From Baffinella frigidus (Eukaryota; Cryptophyceae; Cryptomonadales; Baffinellaceae), in the NCBI GenBank assembly GCA_026770585.1, contig MU646689.1, positions 241,664 through 266,165 of the forward strand: 24,502 nucleotides of DNA, given 5' to 3'. The notes below the pieces were generated by a model, which made no database searches, was not told where the DNA came from, and worked only from the letters and a program-made list of their open reading frames with translations. The position numbers and the translations under genes are program-made. Positions 7,450 through 14,923 of the stretch are shown piece after piece; the first letter of the stretch is position 1; each line of letters opens with the position of its first letter.

Positions 7450-7745
7450 GATCCGATGATCCTGTAGGATGACCCTACGGTAGGCGAGCCGTAGGGACGA
7501 GGGTTCTTCTCAAGGACGATTCCCGCGGAACGTCGCTCGGTGTGAGCGGCATGCCGCGCCGCGTGGGAGCAAGAACGGATCATCCACGATCCGCCGTGAA
7601 TCTTGATCCGCCGTGTGGGATCATGGCGGGCAAGGTCCGGACTAAATTTAACTACTTACTGAGGTGTAGACGAGTGCACGATTGAATGAATGTGAAATCG
7701 CCCCGAGTCGATGTCTCCTCGCGCTGCCTCAGTCCGGTGAACCGG
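7450..7745. other. Intergenic, short P8-core fragment
   Basis: 7469-7493 contains accctacggtaggcgagccg, the P8 core. The rest contains no recognised feature apart from the phrase tcgatgtctcctcgcgctgc (7707-), which recurs at about 7850, 8085 and 8636. Confidence 0.4.
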
Positions 7746-7746
7746 C

Positions 7747-7848
7747 TACAGGGGTTACTCGCGAATCAGAACAAGCGCCGCCCTAGGGTAGGGCCCTACG
7801 GCAGGCTATCCCTAGGAGCATAGGACCACCCTAGGGGCGGTGCATCGA
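7747..7848. mobile_element. P1 half-element, copy 7
   Basis: Left arm (tacaggggttactcgcgaat) and a rearranged core are present. The right arm stops after ctaggggcggtg. Confidence 0.55.
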
Positions 7849-7896
7849 TGTCTCATCGCGCCGCCTCAGTCCTGTTGACCGGATACTCGCAAGTTC

Positions 7897-8015
7897 TAGC
7901 TCTGCCTGAGTTTTATTCTCGCTCGCCCTTGAAAGCATTTAAGAGCAGAAATCCAGTACCAAATGGCGAATAGAAAGCCGTTAGGACCAGCCAGAATAAA
8001 ACTCAGGCAGAGCTA
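7897..8015. mobile_element. P6 foldback element, copy 1
   Basis: Near-perfect 25-bp inverted arms: tagctctgcctgagttttat at left and its complement at right. TA occurs at both tips. Only the outer ~15 bp is shared with the other P6 copies (20601, 21559). Confidence 0.8.
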
Positions 8016-8188
8016 GAAGTTGACGTCCTGGGTGTGTGGTACAAGTGCGTCAACGTAGGGGAGAGAACACGCTCCGAATCGAATCGATGTCTCCCAGCGC
8101 TGCCTCAGACGAGAACGGATGAGCGGCATGTACAGGGGTATGCCGCTGACCTAGCTGTGTTGTGACTACTGAGGGCCATCGATGCATG

Positions 8189-8310
8189 TACAGGGGTACC
8201 TCGCCCATAAGAAACCGCCCCCCCCTAGGACCCTACAATAGGGCTATGCCTAGGGCCCTATGGTGGTCCTAGGGGGGTGGGCGTTTTCTTGTAAGCGAGG
8301 TACCCCTGTA
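8189..8310 (+). mobile_element. P1 palindromic element, copy 8
   Basis: 122-bp foldback with core ccctacaatagggctatgcc. The right arm has cttgtaagcgagg, so the arms mismatch at a few positions. Confidence 0.9.
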
Positions 8311-8360
8311 GGATGAGGCGCGGCACCTGACCAGATAGATGCACACCATCGATGCAGACA

Positions 8361-8383
8361 CTTATGAGCGAGGTGCCCCTGTA
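8361..8383. mobile_element. Solo P1 right arm
   Basis: cttatgagcgaggtgcccct, then gta, with no matching left arm. Preceded by gatgcacaccatcgatgcag, a flank repeated near 8810 and 8986. Confidence 0.55.
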
Positions 8384-8417
8384 CCCGGGCATGCCGCTGA
8401 CCTACCTGTGTACTGAC

Positions 8418-8539
8418 TACAGGGGTACCTCGCTCATAAGAAACCGCCCCCCCCTAGGACCCTACAGTAGGACCATGCCTAGGGCCCTATGGTGGTCCTA
8501 GGGGGGGGGGCGGTTTCTTATGAGCGAGGTACCCCTGTA
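8418..8539 (+). mobile_element. P1 palindromic element, copy 9 (best-preserved)
   Basis: 122 bp. The first ~44 bp (tacaggggtacctcgctcat, aagaaaccgcccc...) matches the reverse complement of the last ~44 bp except for C-run length. The flanks match an element-free site at 8156-8174 (tgac-TA-ctgagg), so the element is CAGGGG..CCCCTG inserted at TA with TA duplicated. Confidence 0.95.
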
Positions 8540-8703
8540 CTGAGGTGCAGACGTGTACATGTACACGAATGAATGGAGATCGGCCTATGCCAGACCTTCA
8601 AGAACTTTGCATCACACTCACATCTGACATCACGCCCTCCTCGCGCTGCCTCGGACGAGAACGGGCCATCGATCCATGTAGCATGATGCGTGGCACCTCA
8701 ACA

Positions 8704-8812
8704 GATCCCTTAAGTGCCCAGTAGGCTCATACGCCCTACGGTGGGGCCCTGGGACCTGCCTACATGTAGAGCGAGTTCGGGTGAATTTTCGCCCTGTGGT
8801 CACTTAAGGGAT
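8704..8812. mobile_element. P2 palindromic element, copy 3
   Basis: gatcccttaagtgcccagta to cacttaagggata. Flanks ggcacctcaacaga / gatgcacaccatcgat match the uninterrupted 8321-8352 (ggcacctgaccaga-TA-gatgcacacc), again pointing to insertion at TA. The left TA copy has lost two bases. Confidence 0.85.
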
Positions 8813-8864
8813 AGATGCACACCATCGATTCAGACATCAGTTTGCGGGGAAGAGGAAGGGAAAG

Positions 8865-8985
8865 TGAAGGGGTACCTCGCTCGTAAGAAACGCCCACCCC
8901 CCTGGGATCGCCATAGGGCCCTAGGCATAGGCCTACCGTAGGGTCCTGGGGGGCGTTGATTTCTTATGAGCGAGATACTCCTGTA
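8865..8985 (-). mobile_element. P1 palindromic element, copy 10
   Basis: 121 bp, core reversed (gccatagggccctaggcata). The outer left end is altered (tgaaggggtacctcgctcgt). Confidence 0.85.
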
Positions 8986-9009
8986 GATGCACAAGATCGA
9001 TTCAGACTT

Positions 9010-9027
9010 GGGCGAAGTACCCCTGTA
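9010..9027. mobile_element. Solo P1 arm fragment
   Basis: ggcgaagtacccctgta is one P1 end, again preceded by the gatgcaca..gattcagac flank. Confidence 0.45.
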
Positions 9028-9085
9028 TGGTTGAGTGCTCAGCTGCAGGCCCGCACCGGGTGTGTTGATGCGATCCTACGATCGG

Positions 9086-9139
9086 GAAGCAGGGCCATTC
9101 TGCCGAACCACGGGAAGCAGAGCCATTCTGCCGAACCAG
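9086..9139. repeat. Two-copy 27-bp tandem repeat
   Basis: cgggaagcagggccattctg followed by ccgaacca occurs twice, with one base changed. Confidence 0.8.
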
Positions 9140-9186
9140 TTCCTGTGTCCGCATAGTACTGTAAAGCAACTGGAGAAGACTTGCTT

Positions 9187-9306
9187 TACAGAGGTACCTC
9201 ACTCATAAGAAACCGCCTCCCCCATGGACCACCATAGGGCCCTAGGCATAGGCCTACTGTAGGGTCCTAGGAGGAAGCGCTTTCTTATGAGCGAAGTACC
9301 CCTGTA
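9187..9306 (-). mobile_element. P1 palindromic element, copy 11
   Basis: 120-bp foldback with core reversed (accatagggccctaggcata). Ends tacagaggtacc / gtacccctgta. Confidence 0.9.
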
Positions 9307-9479
9307 GTGGACGTGACTGTGGTGAAGTCACTCCGGCCATCCTACACGGGACTGTTTCCCCAGACCCCGCCCCAGCCCCCCCCCCCCTCTATTTCGGGTA
9401 TAGATTGCATCCCCCTACATTCGTCGCATGCCTCTACGTCCTAGGCACAGGAGTACCCTATATTATTTTATAAATTTTC

Positions 9480-9527
9480 GGGGTAAGGACCCGCCCCCCC
9501 CCTAGGACCACCGTAGGCCCATACGCA
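9480..9527. mobile_element. P1 fragment interrupted by copy 12
   Basis: ggacccgccccccccctagg, then accaccgtaggcccata, is part of a P1 arm and core, cut off where the next P1 copy begins. Confidence 0.5.
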
Positions 9528-9648
9528 TACAGGGGTACCTCGCGCATAAGAAACCGCCCCCTCCTAGGACCCTACAGTAGGCCTATGCCTAGGGCCCTAT
9601 GGTGGTCCTAGGGGGGGGGCGGTTTCTTATGAGCGAGGTACCCCTGTA
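9528..9648 (+). mobile_element. P1 palindromic element, copy 12
   Basis: 121 bp with near-perfect arms, between a P1 fragment on the left and a P2 half-element on the right. It probably inserted into older elements. Confidence 0.9.
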
Positions 9649-9712
9649 GTTCCTAGGCAGGTCCTAGGGCCCTGCGGTAGGGCGTACGAGCCTACTGGCC
9701 ACTTAAGCAATA
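9649..9712. mobile_element. P2 half-element, copy 4
   Basis: cctactggccacttaagcaata plus the adjoining core (ctaggcaggtcctagggccc) is one complete P2 arm. The other arm is missing. Confidence 0.65.
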
Positions 9713-9810
9713 GGCCTAATGTAGTCACCTACGGCGTGGTGGACCTTATTTTGAGTGACCCGCTGTGACCTACCGTAGGGTCCTATGCCTCATCGCTTAT
9801 GGGTCGCCCC

Positions 9811-10017
9811 TACAGGGGTACCTCGCGCATAAGAAACCACCGCCCCCTCGGAACACCATAGGGCCCTATGCATAGTCCTAGGGCCCTAGTGGCTACGTCT
9901 TGAGTCGTTTGACCAGGCCGTAATATGGTACAAATCCACTGATTTTACAGTGAATTCACTACCTCGAGACATAGCCACTAGGATGAGGCGGTTTCTTATG
10001 AGCGAGGTACCCCTGTA
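9811..10017 (-). mobile_element. P1 palindromic element, copy 13, split by an insertion
   Basis: The left arm (tacaggggtacctcgcgcat) and right arm (atgagcgaggtacccctgta) are separated by a second foldback at 9885-9982. Without the insert the copy would be about P1 length. Confidence 0.85.
9885..9982. mobile_element. P11 foldback element nested in P1
   Basis: About 98 bp with 20-bp inverted ends cctagtggctacgtcttgag / ctcgagacatagccactagg. Unrelated to P1; interrupts the P1 core at CCTAG. No second copy was seen in the window. Confidence 0.75.
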
Positions 10018-10051
10018 CGTCCTAGGCAGGTAAGACTCTACGTCCTAGGTA

Positions 10052-10322
10052 GGCCCTAAACCCTAAACCCTCAACTCGCAGGGATCAGAGAGATTGATAA
10101 TTTATTGCCAAACAATCAGCGCCAGTGCCGCACATGCTACACATTGTGCCCCTTACTGTACCTCGTGTCGGCCGCTCATACGAGCATTTTCCGGATGGAT
10201 TCTAACTCCACCTCCTACGTAGTCGGCCGCAGGGATCACCCCCTTTTCGGGTACCGAAGCCCTGAACCCTAAACCCTAAACCCTAAACCCTAAAACCTAA
10301 ACCCTCAAACCCTCAACCCTAC
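10052..10322. repeat. CCCTAAA arrays with unassigned spacer
   Basis: Short CCCTAAA arrays at 10052-10076 and 10259-10322. The ~180 bp between them contains no recognised feature. Confidence 0.8.
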
Positions 10323-10372
10323 GAACCCGGGCTCGTCGCACCCCCCTACATTCGTCGCATGCCTCTACGTCC

Positions 10373-10493
10373 TACAGGGGTACCTCGATTACAAGAAAAC
10401 GCCACCCCCCTAGGACGACCATAGGGCCCTAGGCATACGCCTACTGTAGGGCCCTACGGGGAGGCGTTTTCTTGTAATCGAGGTACCCCTGTA
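10373..10493 (-). mobile_element. P1 palindromic element, copy 14 (covarying arms)
   Basis: 121 bp. Both arms carry GATTACAAGAAAACGCC and its complement where the family consensus is GCTCATAAGAAACCGCC, so the stem is kept. The flanks match an element-free site at 10035-10053 (ctctacgtcc-TA-ggtagg), showing TA target duplication. Confidence 0.93.
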
Positions 10494-10540
10494 GGTAGGT
10501 CAGGGCCTACAGAGCGGCCCCCGTCCCTGCCAGAGAGGGT

Positions 10541-10577
10541 GTAGGGTTCAGGGTTCAGGGTTCAGGGTTTAGGGATT
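10541..10577. repeat. G-rich heptamers (TTCAGGG)
   Basis: Four or five agggttc/agggttt units. From here rightward most heptamer arrays are G-rich on the + strand. Confidence 0.75.
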
Positions 10578-10594
10578 CCATAAGGGGGGGTTCC

Positions 10595-10707
10595 CTACAC
10601 AGCGGGCTACGGAGGAATTCGTGGTGGCTGATCCACCAAGAACCGGTTGGGATATCCGTAGGAACCTCCCCATGTCCCTACGGATGGCCTACCGTAGGGT
10701 CCTGTGA
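10595..10707. mobile_element. P8 remnant
   Basis: cacagcgggctacggagg at the left and the inverted P8 core (ccgtaggaacctccccatgt, ccctacggatggcctaccg) at the right. The far arm is missing. Confidence 0.5.
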
Positions 10708-10775
10708 ATTACTCACTCGCGGGTTGTTCACGAAATTGCCGCTGAGTCCCCTGAGTGGACAGGAAGTCCTCTTTA

Positions 10776-10926
10776 ATTTCATCTCGAAAGATAACTGAAT
10801 CAGGTCCTTTTCAATAGGAGGTTGAATAGGATAACTTATTTAGGGCATAGTAAACTTAATTAGGCGTCCTAATTAAATGAGCAACGCTAATTAGGGAACT
10901 GATTCAGTTATCTTTCGAAATGAAAT
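10776..10926 (+). mobile_element. P4 foldback element, copy 1
   Basis: About 151 bp with 28-bp inverted ends atttcatctcgaaagataac / gttatctttcgaaatgaaat. The interior has cttaattaggcgtcctaatt and gctaattagggaactg. A full-length second copy lies at 17082. No ORF. Confidence 0.85.
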
Positions 10927-10943
10927 TCAGGAGCGCTTCAGGC

Positions 10944-11221
10944 CCCTAACTTCCGGGTTTCGGGATCCGGGTTCCAGGGTTGGGCTGTCGGGTGTTACAA
11001 CTACTGCACGTCCTGAGCCCACCCTGTCCATCTAATCATTTTAAAACGAATTTGGGTTTAAAAGGAAGTTTTGGTAGTAAAAAAGATAAAGCATTTTAAA
11101 TTGAAGTTTGGTCAGCCTTGAGAGACGGGAATTGGAGCCGTTTTGTGACGAAATCCGTCACAGGGGGAGCTGTGGATTTTCAGTAGAAGGCCTTCACGGA
11201 AGGGACTACATAGTGGCCATG
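10944..11221. other. Unassigned stretch
   Basis: A few G-rich heptamers (10944-10990), then AT-rich sequence with scattered attttaaa motifs resembling the spacer around 17300 and 18760. No gene or element is recognised. Confidence 0.4.
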
Positions 11222-11473
11222 TTGGGGTTTCGGGTTTCGGGTTTCGGGTTTCGGGTTTCGGGTTTCGGGTGTCGGGTGTCGGGTGTCGGGTGTCGGGTGT
11301 AGGGTGTCGGGTGTCGGGTGTAGGGTGTAGGGTGTAGGGTGTAGGGTGTCGGGTGTCGGGTGTCGGGTGTCGGGTGTCGGGTGTAGAGTGTAGGGTTTCG
11401 GCTGTAGGGTGTAGGGTGTAGGGTGTAGGGTGTAGGGTGTCGGGTGTCGGGTGTCGGGTGTAGGGTGTAGGGA
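11222..11473. repeat. TTTCGGG / TGTCGGG / TGTAGGG array
   Basis: About 36 consecutive heptamers in unbroken 7-bp register. The type changes in blocks from TTTCGGG to TGTCGGG to TGTAGGG, with intermixed runs. Long frames through it are repeat-derived and not genes. Confidence 0.95.
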
Positions 11474-11690
11474 GACCTGGGGACAGCCCGTCGCAGCTTG
11501 CCGTCGCCCCGGGGGCACGGGGCCACGGAGGGCTCTTGGGGGTTTATCCAAAGCCAATTTGCAAAGGGTGACCGGTATTCAAAAGTCAATTGTTTATTGA
11601 AAACGGCTCCAAGAACGGGCTAACGGCTCCGAGAACGGGCACCGGATAACCCTCGAAGGGCCTGGCGTGGTTGACTCCGGTCCGGGATCC

Positions 11691-11942
11691 GGGATTCAAG
11701 TTTCAAGATTTGCGTTTCGGGTTTCGGGTTTCGGGTTTCGGGATTCGGGATTCGGGTTTCAAGATTTGTGTTTCGGGTCTCGGGATTCGGGATTCGGGAT
11801 TCGGGTTTCAAGATATGCGTTCCGGGTTTCGTGATTCGGGGTTCGGGGTTCGAGGGTTTATGGAGGCCTTAGGGTTTCGGGTTTCGGGTGTCGGGTTTCA
11901 GGTTTCGGGTCTCGGGTCTCGGATCTCGGGTCTCGGGGTTGG
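11691..11942. repeat. TTTCGGG / ATTCGGG heptamer array with spacers
   Basis: Blocks of TTTCGGG and ATTCGGG, separated by tttcaagatttgcg spacers occurring three times (about 11699, 11757, 11807). Not coding. Confidence 0.85.
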
Positions 11943-12141
11943 AGTTGAGGAAAACCTGGGGGTGGACCGTCGCCGGCAGGGTTGACGCTGTTTCCCCCGG
12001 ATCCTTGGGAACTCTCCTGAAAAAGGGTTCAGGGATTGGTGTTTCAGGGTCTGGGGAGAGGGGTGAATCTCGCTTATTTTCCTCTTAATCCTTTTGATAA
12101 ATTCTTTTCTCTGAGGGGAGAGGGGTTTCGGGTTGAGGGTT

Positions 12142-12736
12142 NNNNNNNNNNNNNNNNNNNNNNNNNNNNNNNNNNNNNNNNNNNNNNNNNNNNNNNNNNN
12201 NNNNNNNNNNNNNNNNNNNNNNNNNNNNNNNNNNNNNNNNNNNNNNNNNNNNNNNNNNNNNNNNNNNNNNNNNNNNNNNNNNNNNNNNNNNNNNNNNNNN
12301 NNNNNNNNNNNNNNNNNNNNNNNNNNNNNNNNNNNNNNNNNNNNNNNNNNNNNNNNNNNNNNNNNNNNNNNNNNNNNNNNNNNNNNNNNNNNNNNNNNNN
12401 NNNNNNNNNNNNNNNNNNNNNNNNNNNNNNNNNNNNNNNNNNNNNNNNNNNNNNNNNNNNNNNNNNNNNNNNNNNNNNNNNNNNNNNNNNNNNNNNNNNN
12501 NNNNNNNNNNNNNNNNNNNNNNNNNNNNNNNNNNNNNNNNNNNNNNNNNNNNNNNNNNNNNNNNNNNNNNNNNNNNNNNNNNNNNNNNNNNNNNNNNNNN
12601 NNNNNNNNNNNNNNNNNNNNNNNNNNNNNNNNNNNNNNNNNNNNNNNNNNNNNNNNNNNNNNNNNNNNNNNNNNNNNNNNNNNNNNNNNNNNNNNNNNNN
12701 NNNNNNNNNNNNNNNNNNNNNNNNNNNNNNNNNNNN
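12142..12736. other. Assembly gap (595 N)
   Basis: An undetermined run of N. It interrupts the G-rich array on the left and the exon-like segment ending at 12833 on the right. Frames spanning it are meaningless. Confidence 1.
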
Positions 12737-12833
12737 TTCCAATCATAAAGCCATGCACCTCGCCTGCCCCCTTGGGCGCGCCCTTGTCCACATCCACCGC
12801 CACGTCCGCAACTTTGATCGAGCCGTCTGGCCC
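12737..12833 (-). CDS. Exon-like segment after the ankyrin exons (runs into gap)
   Basis: On the minus strand, acceptor tcgcag at 12839-12834 is followed by GPDGSIKVADVAVDV, DKGAPKGAGEVHGFMIG, still open when the gap begins at 12736. A second acceptor-side copy at 13497-13464 repeats GPEGSTKPADVA with the same acceptor, and a third (13237-13186) is frameshifted. It lies on the same strand as the ankyrin exons and downstream of them, so it may be a later exon of that gene. The donor of the preceding exon was not resolved, so the junction is unproven. No domain is recognised. Confidence 0.4.
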
Positions 12834-12960
12834 CTGCGAGTAGGCCTTGCGCTTCAGCGTTCGGGCCTAAGTGAATCTACTTTCGAGTGCTCATAACCTT
12901 TCATCCTTAGCGGGCGTTCCTTCGAGCCTGGGTACCCACAGGCCGCGAGGGATACGGGTT

Positions 12961-13110
12961 TTATCTCAGAAAAGGGATTTTCGAATCCGTTCTCTTAAGT
13001 CAATTCCCATACAAATTCGTCAACTTATTCTTTTCTCTACGCATGAGTTGACATATTTGAAGGGGAATTGACTTAAGAAAACGGATTCTAAAATCCCTTT
13101 TCTTAGATAA
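12961..13110. mobile_element. P5 foldback element
   Basis: About 150 bp with ~45-bp inverted arms (ttatctcagaaaagggattt ... and the matching aatcccttttcttagataa). The arms include ttaagtcaattccc / ggggaattgacttaa. TA at both tips. Single copy in the window. Confidence 0.85.
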
Positions 13111-13185
13111 GGTTCGGGGTTCGGGGTGCGGGGTTGCGGTGTAGGGATGATGGTTGAGGGTGTAGGGTTCAGGGTGTTCTGAGAA

Positions 13186-13237
13186 GAGGCAATATCCACC
13201 GCCACGTCCCCAGGTTTGACCGAGCCTGAAGGTCAGC
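13186..13237 (-). pseudogene. Frameshifted copy of the 12737 exon-like segment
   Basis: Follows accacag on the minus strand and matches the GS.K...DVAVD part in shifted frames. Upstream of the fullest copy in gene orientation. Confidence 0.45.
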
Positions 13238-13463
13238 CTGTGGTTGGGGTTTGGGGTTTAGGTTTTAGGGTTTAGGGTTAGGGTTTAGGGTTTATGGTTG
13301 AGGATTCAGGGGTCAAAGGTTAGGGGTTAGGGTTTGGGGTGAATGTAGGGGTTGGGTTTCGGGGTTCGGGGTGAGGGGTTGGGGTATAGGGATACGGGTC
13401 TAGGATTGATGGGGTTTAGGGTTCGAGGCTGAGGTCGTTTAGTAGAGGGAGGGTAGTGGAGGG

Positions 13464-13497
13464 CCACGTCCGCAGGTTTGGTCGAGCCTTCTGGCCC
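13464..13497 (-). pseudogene. Partial copy of the 12737 exon-like segment
   Basis: Acceptor ccgcag followed by GPEGSTKPADVA, then unrelated sequence. Acceptor side retained, donor side lost. Confidence 0.45.
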
Positions 13498-13585
13498 CTG
13501 CGGTTAGGCCTTGGGGGTTAGGGTTCAGGGTGTGGAGGTTGGGGTGTAAAGTGTAGGGTTTGGGGCTCGGGGTTTAGGATTTGGG

Positions 13586-13640
13586 GCCCGCGCGATGCAT
13601 AGCTTGCTGTAGGTACGCGGCCGTCTTGCCACAGGTGTGC
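13586..13640 (-). pseudogene. Ankyrin exon 5 copy (truncated)
   Basis: Reads HTCGKTAAYLQQAMHRAG in the exon-5 frame after gcgagag, then enters heptamer sequence. It lacks the ALGQ end of the other copies. Confidence 0.45.
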
Positions 13641-13656
13641 CTCTCGCCCGCGATAA

Positions 13657-13764
13657 CCACACAGGGAGCTACGCTGGGTTGTCGAATAACCCCTAAGCGA
13701 TACGACCTACGACCCTACGGTAGGCAACAGCGTAGGGACATAGGGGGGTTCCTACGGATACGGT
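13657..13764. mobile_element. P8 element, partial
   Basis: Left arm ccacacagggagctacgctg, then gaataacccctaagcgatac and the core ctacggtaggcaacagcgta to cctacggatacgg. The right terminal arm is absent. Confidence 0.6.
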
Positions 13765-13785
13765 GAGAGGGTTGGGGGTGGGGAA

Positions 13786-13852
13786 GCGCCTGTCCGAGGG
13801 CCGCGCGGTCCATAGCTTGCTGTAGGTACGCGGCCCTCTTGCCACGCGAGGC
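13786..13852 (-). pseudogene. Ankyrin exon 5 copy
   Basis: Reads RGKRAAYLQQAMDRAALGQA. The putative acceptor region (gctag) would put it out of phase, so it is probably a relic. The 3' end differs from the other copies. Confidence 0.45.
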
Positions 13853-13955
13853 TAGCAACGGGACTAAGTTAAAAGTGGGGTTGTTGAAATTTGTACCAGT
13901 CATGGGCGGGTCAGGCCACGTAGCTGACAGAATTCTGTGACCAAACCCGGATGTT

Positions 13956-14046
13956 TTAATGGAAACGTAGGTGGGGCGGCGCCTGTCCGAGGGCCGCGCG
14001 ATCCATAGCTTGCTGCAGGTACGCGGCCGTCTTGACGCGGTTGTGC
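13956..14046 (-). CDS. Ankyrin-gene exon 5, possibly terminal
   Basis: Minus strand. Acceptor gcggtgcag (14055-14047), then one base completing a codon and HNRVKTAAYLQQAMDRAALG, QAPPHLRFH, stop at 13958-13956. The phase-2 start matches the phase-2 end of exon 4 (14997-14924). Joined, GHSPYQHALR is followed by HNRVKTAAYLQQ, which suits the second helix of an ankyrin repeat. Either this is the terminal exon, or splicing occurs at ctac|gtttcc and the gene continues. Two related copies lie downstream at 13852-13786 and 13640-13586, about 200 bp apart. Confidence 0.5.
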
Positions 14047-14057
14047 CTGCACCGCGT

Positions 14058-14132
14058 TGGGGGTTAGGGGTTGGGGTCTGGGGTTTACGGTTTCGGGGTT
14101 TGGTGTTTGGTGTTTGGGTGGGGTCTAGGGTC
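14058..14132. repeat. G-rich heptamers next to exon-5 acceptor
   Basis: ggggttag, ggggtttacggtttcgggg and ggtgttt units. On the gene strand this is a C-rich tract immediately upstream of the acceptor. Confidence 0.7.
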
Positions 14133-14172
14133 TGAGGTAACTTTTCGCCCTGCGGGACTTCGGCTTGAACTT

Positions 14173-14333
14173 CCACACAGCAGACTTCCAAGGGATTTTG
14201 AATAACCCCTGAGCGATAAGACATACGACCCTACGGTAGGCAACCCATAGGGACATAGGGGGGTTTCTACGGATAAGGTAACGGAAACTCGGGCACTGAG
14301 TGCCCGAAAATGTCTTCGTAGCCCGCTGTGTGG
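14173..14333. mobile_element. P8 foldback element, full copy
   Basis: About 161 bp with ends ccacacagcagacttccaag / cttcgtagcccgctgtgtgg. The interior has gaataacccctgagcgataa, the core ctacggtaggcaacccatag and tttctacggataaggtaacg. Fragments of the same family occur at least eight more times in the window. Confidence 0.8.
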
Positions 14334-14378
14334 TCAAGGGTGTGAGCTTTAGAACGTGACGCTTCGCTTAATAGTGGT

Positions 14379-14450
14379 TCCCTGGTGCAAACCCCACATT
14401 GATAAACCCTGAACGTTCAGGGTTTATCAATGGGTTTCAGGGAAAGCGAA
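14379..14450. repeat. Palindrome with perfect 34-bp core
   Basis: 14398-14431 is a perfect palindrome: attgataaaccctgaac followed by its exact complement. The outer parts (ttccctggtgcaaacccc / gggtttcagggaaagcg) extend the inverted repeat imperfectly. The halves resemble heptamer sequence in opposite directions. Confidence 0.85.
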
Positions 14451-14469
14451 AAGGTAATTTTCGGCGCAC

Positions 14470-14630
14470 CGGAGGGTGTGTTGGTACCACGCTAGGGGGA
14501 TCGAAACATCCACTTTTGACATCTTTCAAGGGAAACCCCTTGAATTCTTAAGTCAACCACGACAGATCTGTCGTGGATCAGGCGTCGGTTTCCCTCGATC
14601 ATTCTGGCGTGGTAGGGTGCGTGGCCCGAA
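14470..14630 (-). pseudogene. Ankyrin exon 4 donor-side copy split by P3
   Basis: 14613-14630 plus 14470-14486 together repeat the end of exon 4 (the PYQHTLR-like part and donor ctccg|gtgcgc), interrupted by the P3 element at 14487-14612. Downstream of the complete exon 4 in gene orientation. Confidence 0.55.
14487..14612 (+). mobile_element. P3 MITE-like element, copy 2
   Basis: 126 bp. Ends ccacgctaggg.. and ..ttctggcgtgg, flanked by TA on both sides (ttggTA[..]TAgggtg). The related uninterrupted site at 14926-14950 reads cgtgttgg-TA-gggcgagtgg, giving a filled/empty pair with TA duplication. Confidence 0.9.
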
Positions 14631-14870
14631 TCCCCAAACCCGAAACTCCTACACCATAAACCCCAGAAACTTGAAAACCAACGTGTGGCCCGAATCCCGA
14701 AACCCGAAAAGCACCGCAGGGTGTGTTAATAGGGCGTGTGCCCCAAAATTCAAAGTTTTGGGCACAACACTTTCCCAAGTGCGACCCTTCAAACCCCAAA
14801 CCCCGAAACCCGAAGCCTGGAACCGGAAACCCGGAAACCGGAAGCCGAAACTCGAACCCCCAAAAGTCGA
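14620..14870. repeat. C-rich heptamer variants
   Basis: CCCGAAT, CCCGAAA, CCCCAAA and ACCGGAA-type units with the exon-4 fragment at 14715-14741 between them. On the gene strand this is a G-rich tract downstream of the exon-4 donor. Confidence 0.7.
14715..14741 (-). pseudogene. Ankyrin exon 4 donor-side copy
   Basis: Reads GHTPY, stop, HTLR up to donor-like ctgcg|gtgctt. Decayed copy of the exon 4 end. Confidence 0.5.
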
Positions 14871-14923
14871 AAGTCGATCAAACGTCAATCAAAAGTCGAA
14901 AGTTGACCACACGTCAAAAGTAC

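Larger units (their letters stand above)
13110..13580. repeat. Mixed G-rich heptamer tract with exon-like copies
   Basis: TTTAGGG, TTCGGGG and TGTAGGG variants, interrupted by two partial copies of the 12737-12833 exon-like segment (13186-13237 and 13464-13497). Confidence 0.75.

Noticed and set aside
3922-10493. P1 palindromes as rho-independent terminators or tRNA-like genes
   Set aside because: Duplicated TA target sites and dispersed copies in both orientations identify them as inserted elements. No cloverleaf or T-run termination pattern is present.
11180-11589. Long minus-strand open frames rich in HPTPDTRHPTP
   Set aside because: They follow directly from the TGTAGGG/TGTCGGG array. 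All frames of a stop-free 7-mer repeat are open, so this is not evidence of a protein.
11898-12896. Open frames of 200-300 codons across 12142-12736
   Set aside because: They run through the N gap, so length and frame are meaningless.
13586-14046. P-loop ATPase motif in CGKTAAYL
   Set aside because: Spacing does not meet [AG]-x4-GK[ST], and other copies read NRVKTAAYL. The segment fits the end of an ankyrin repeat better.
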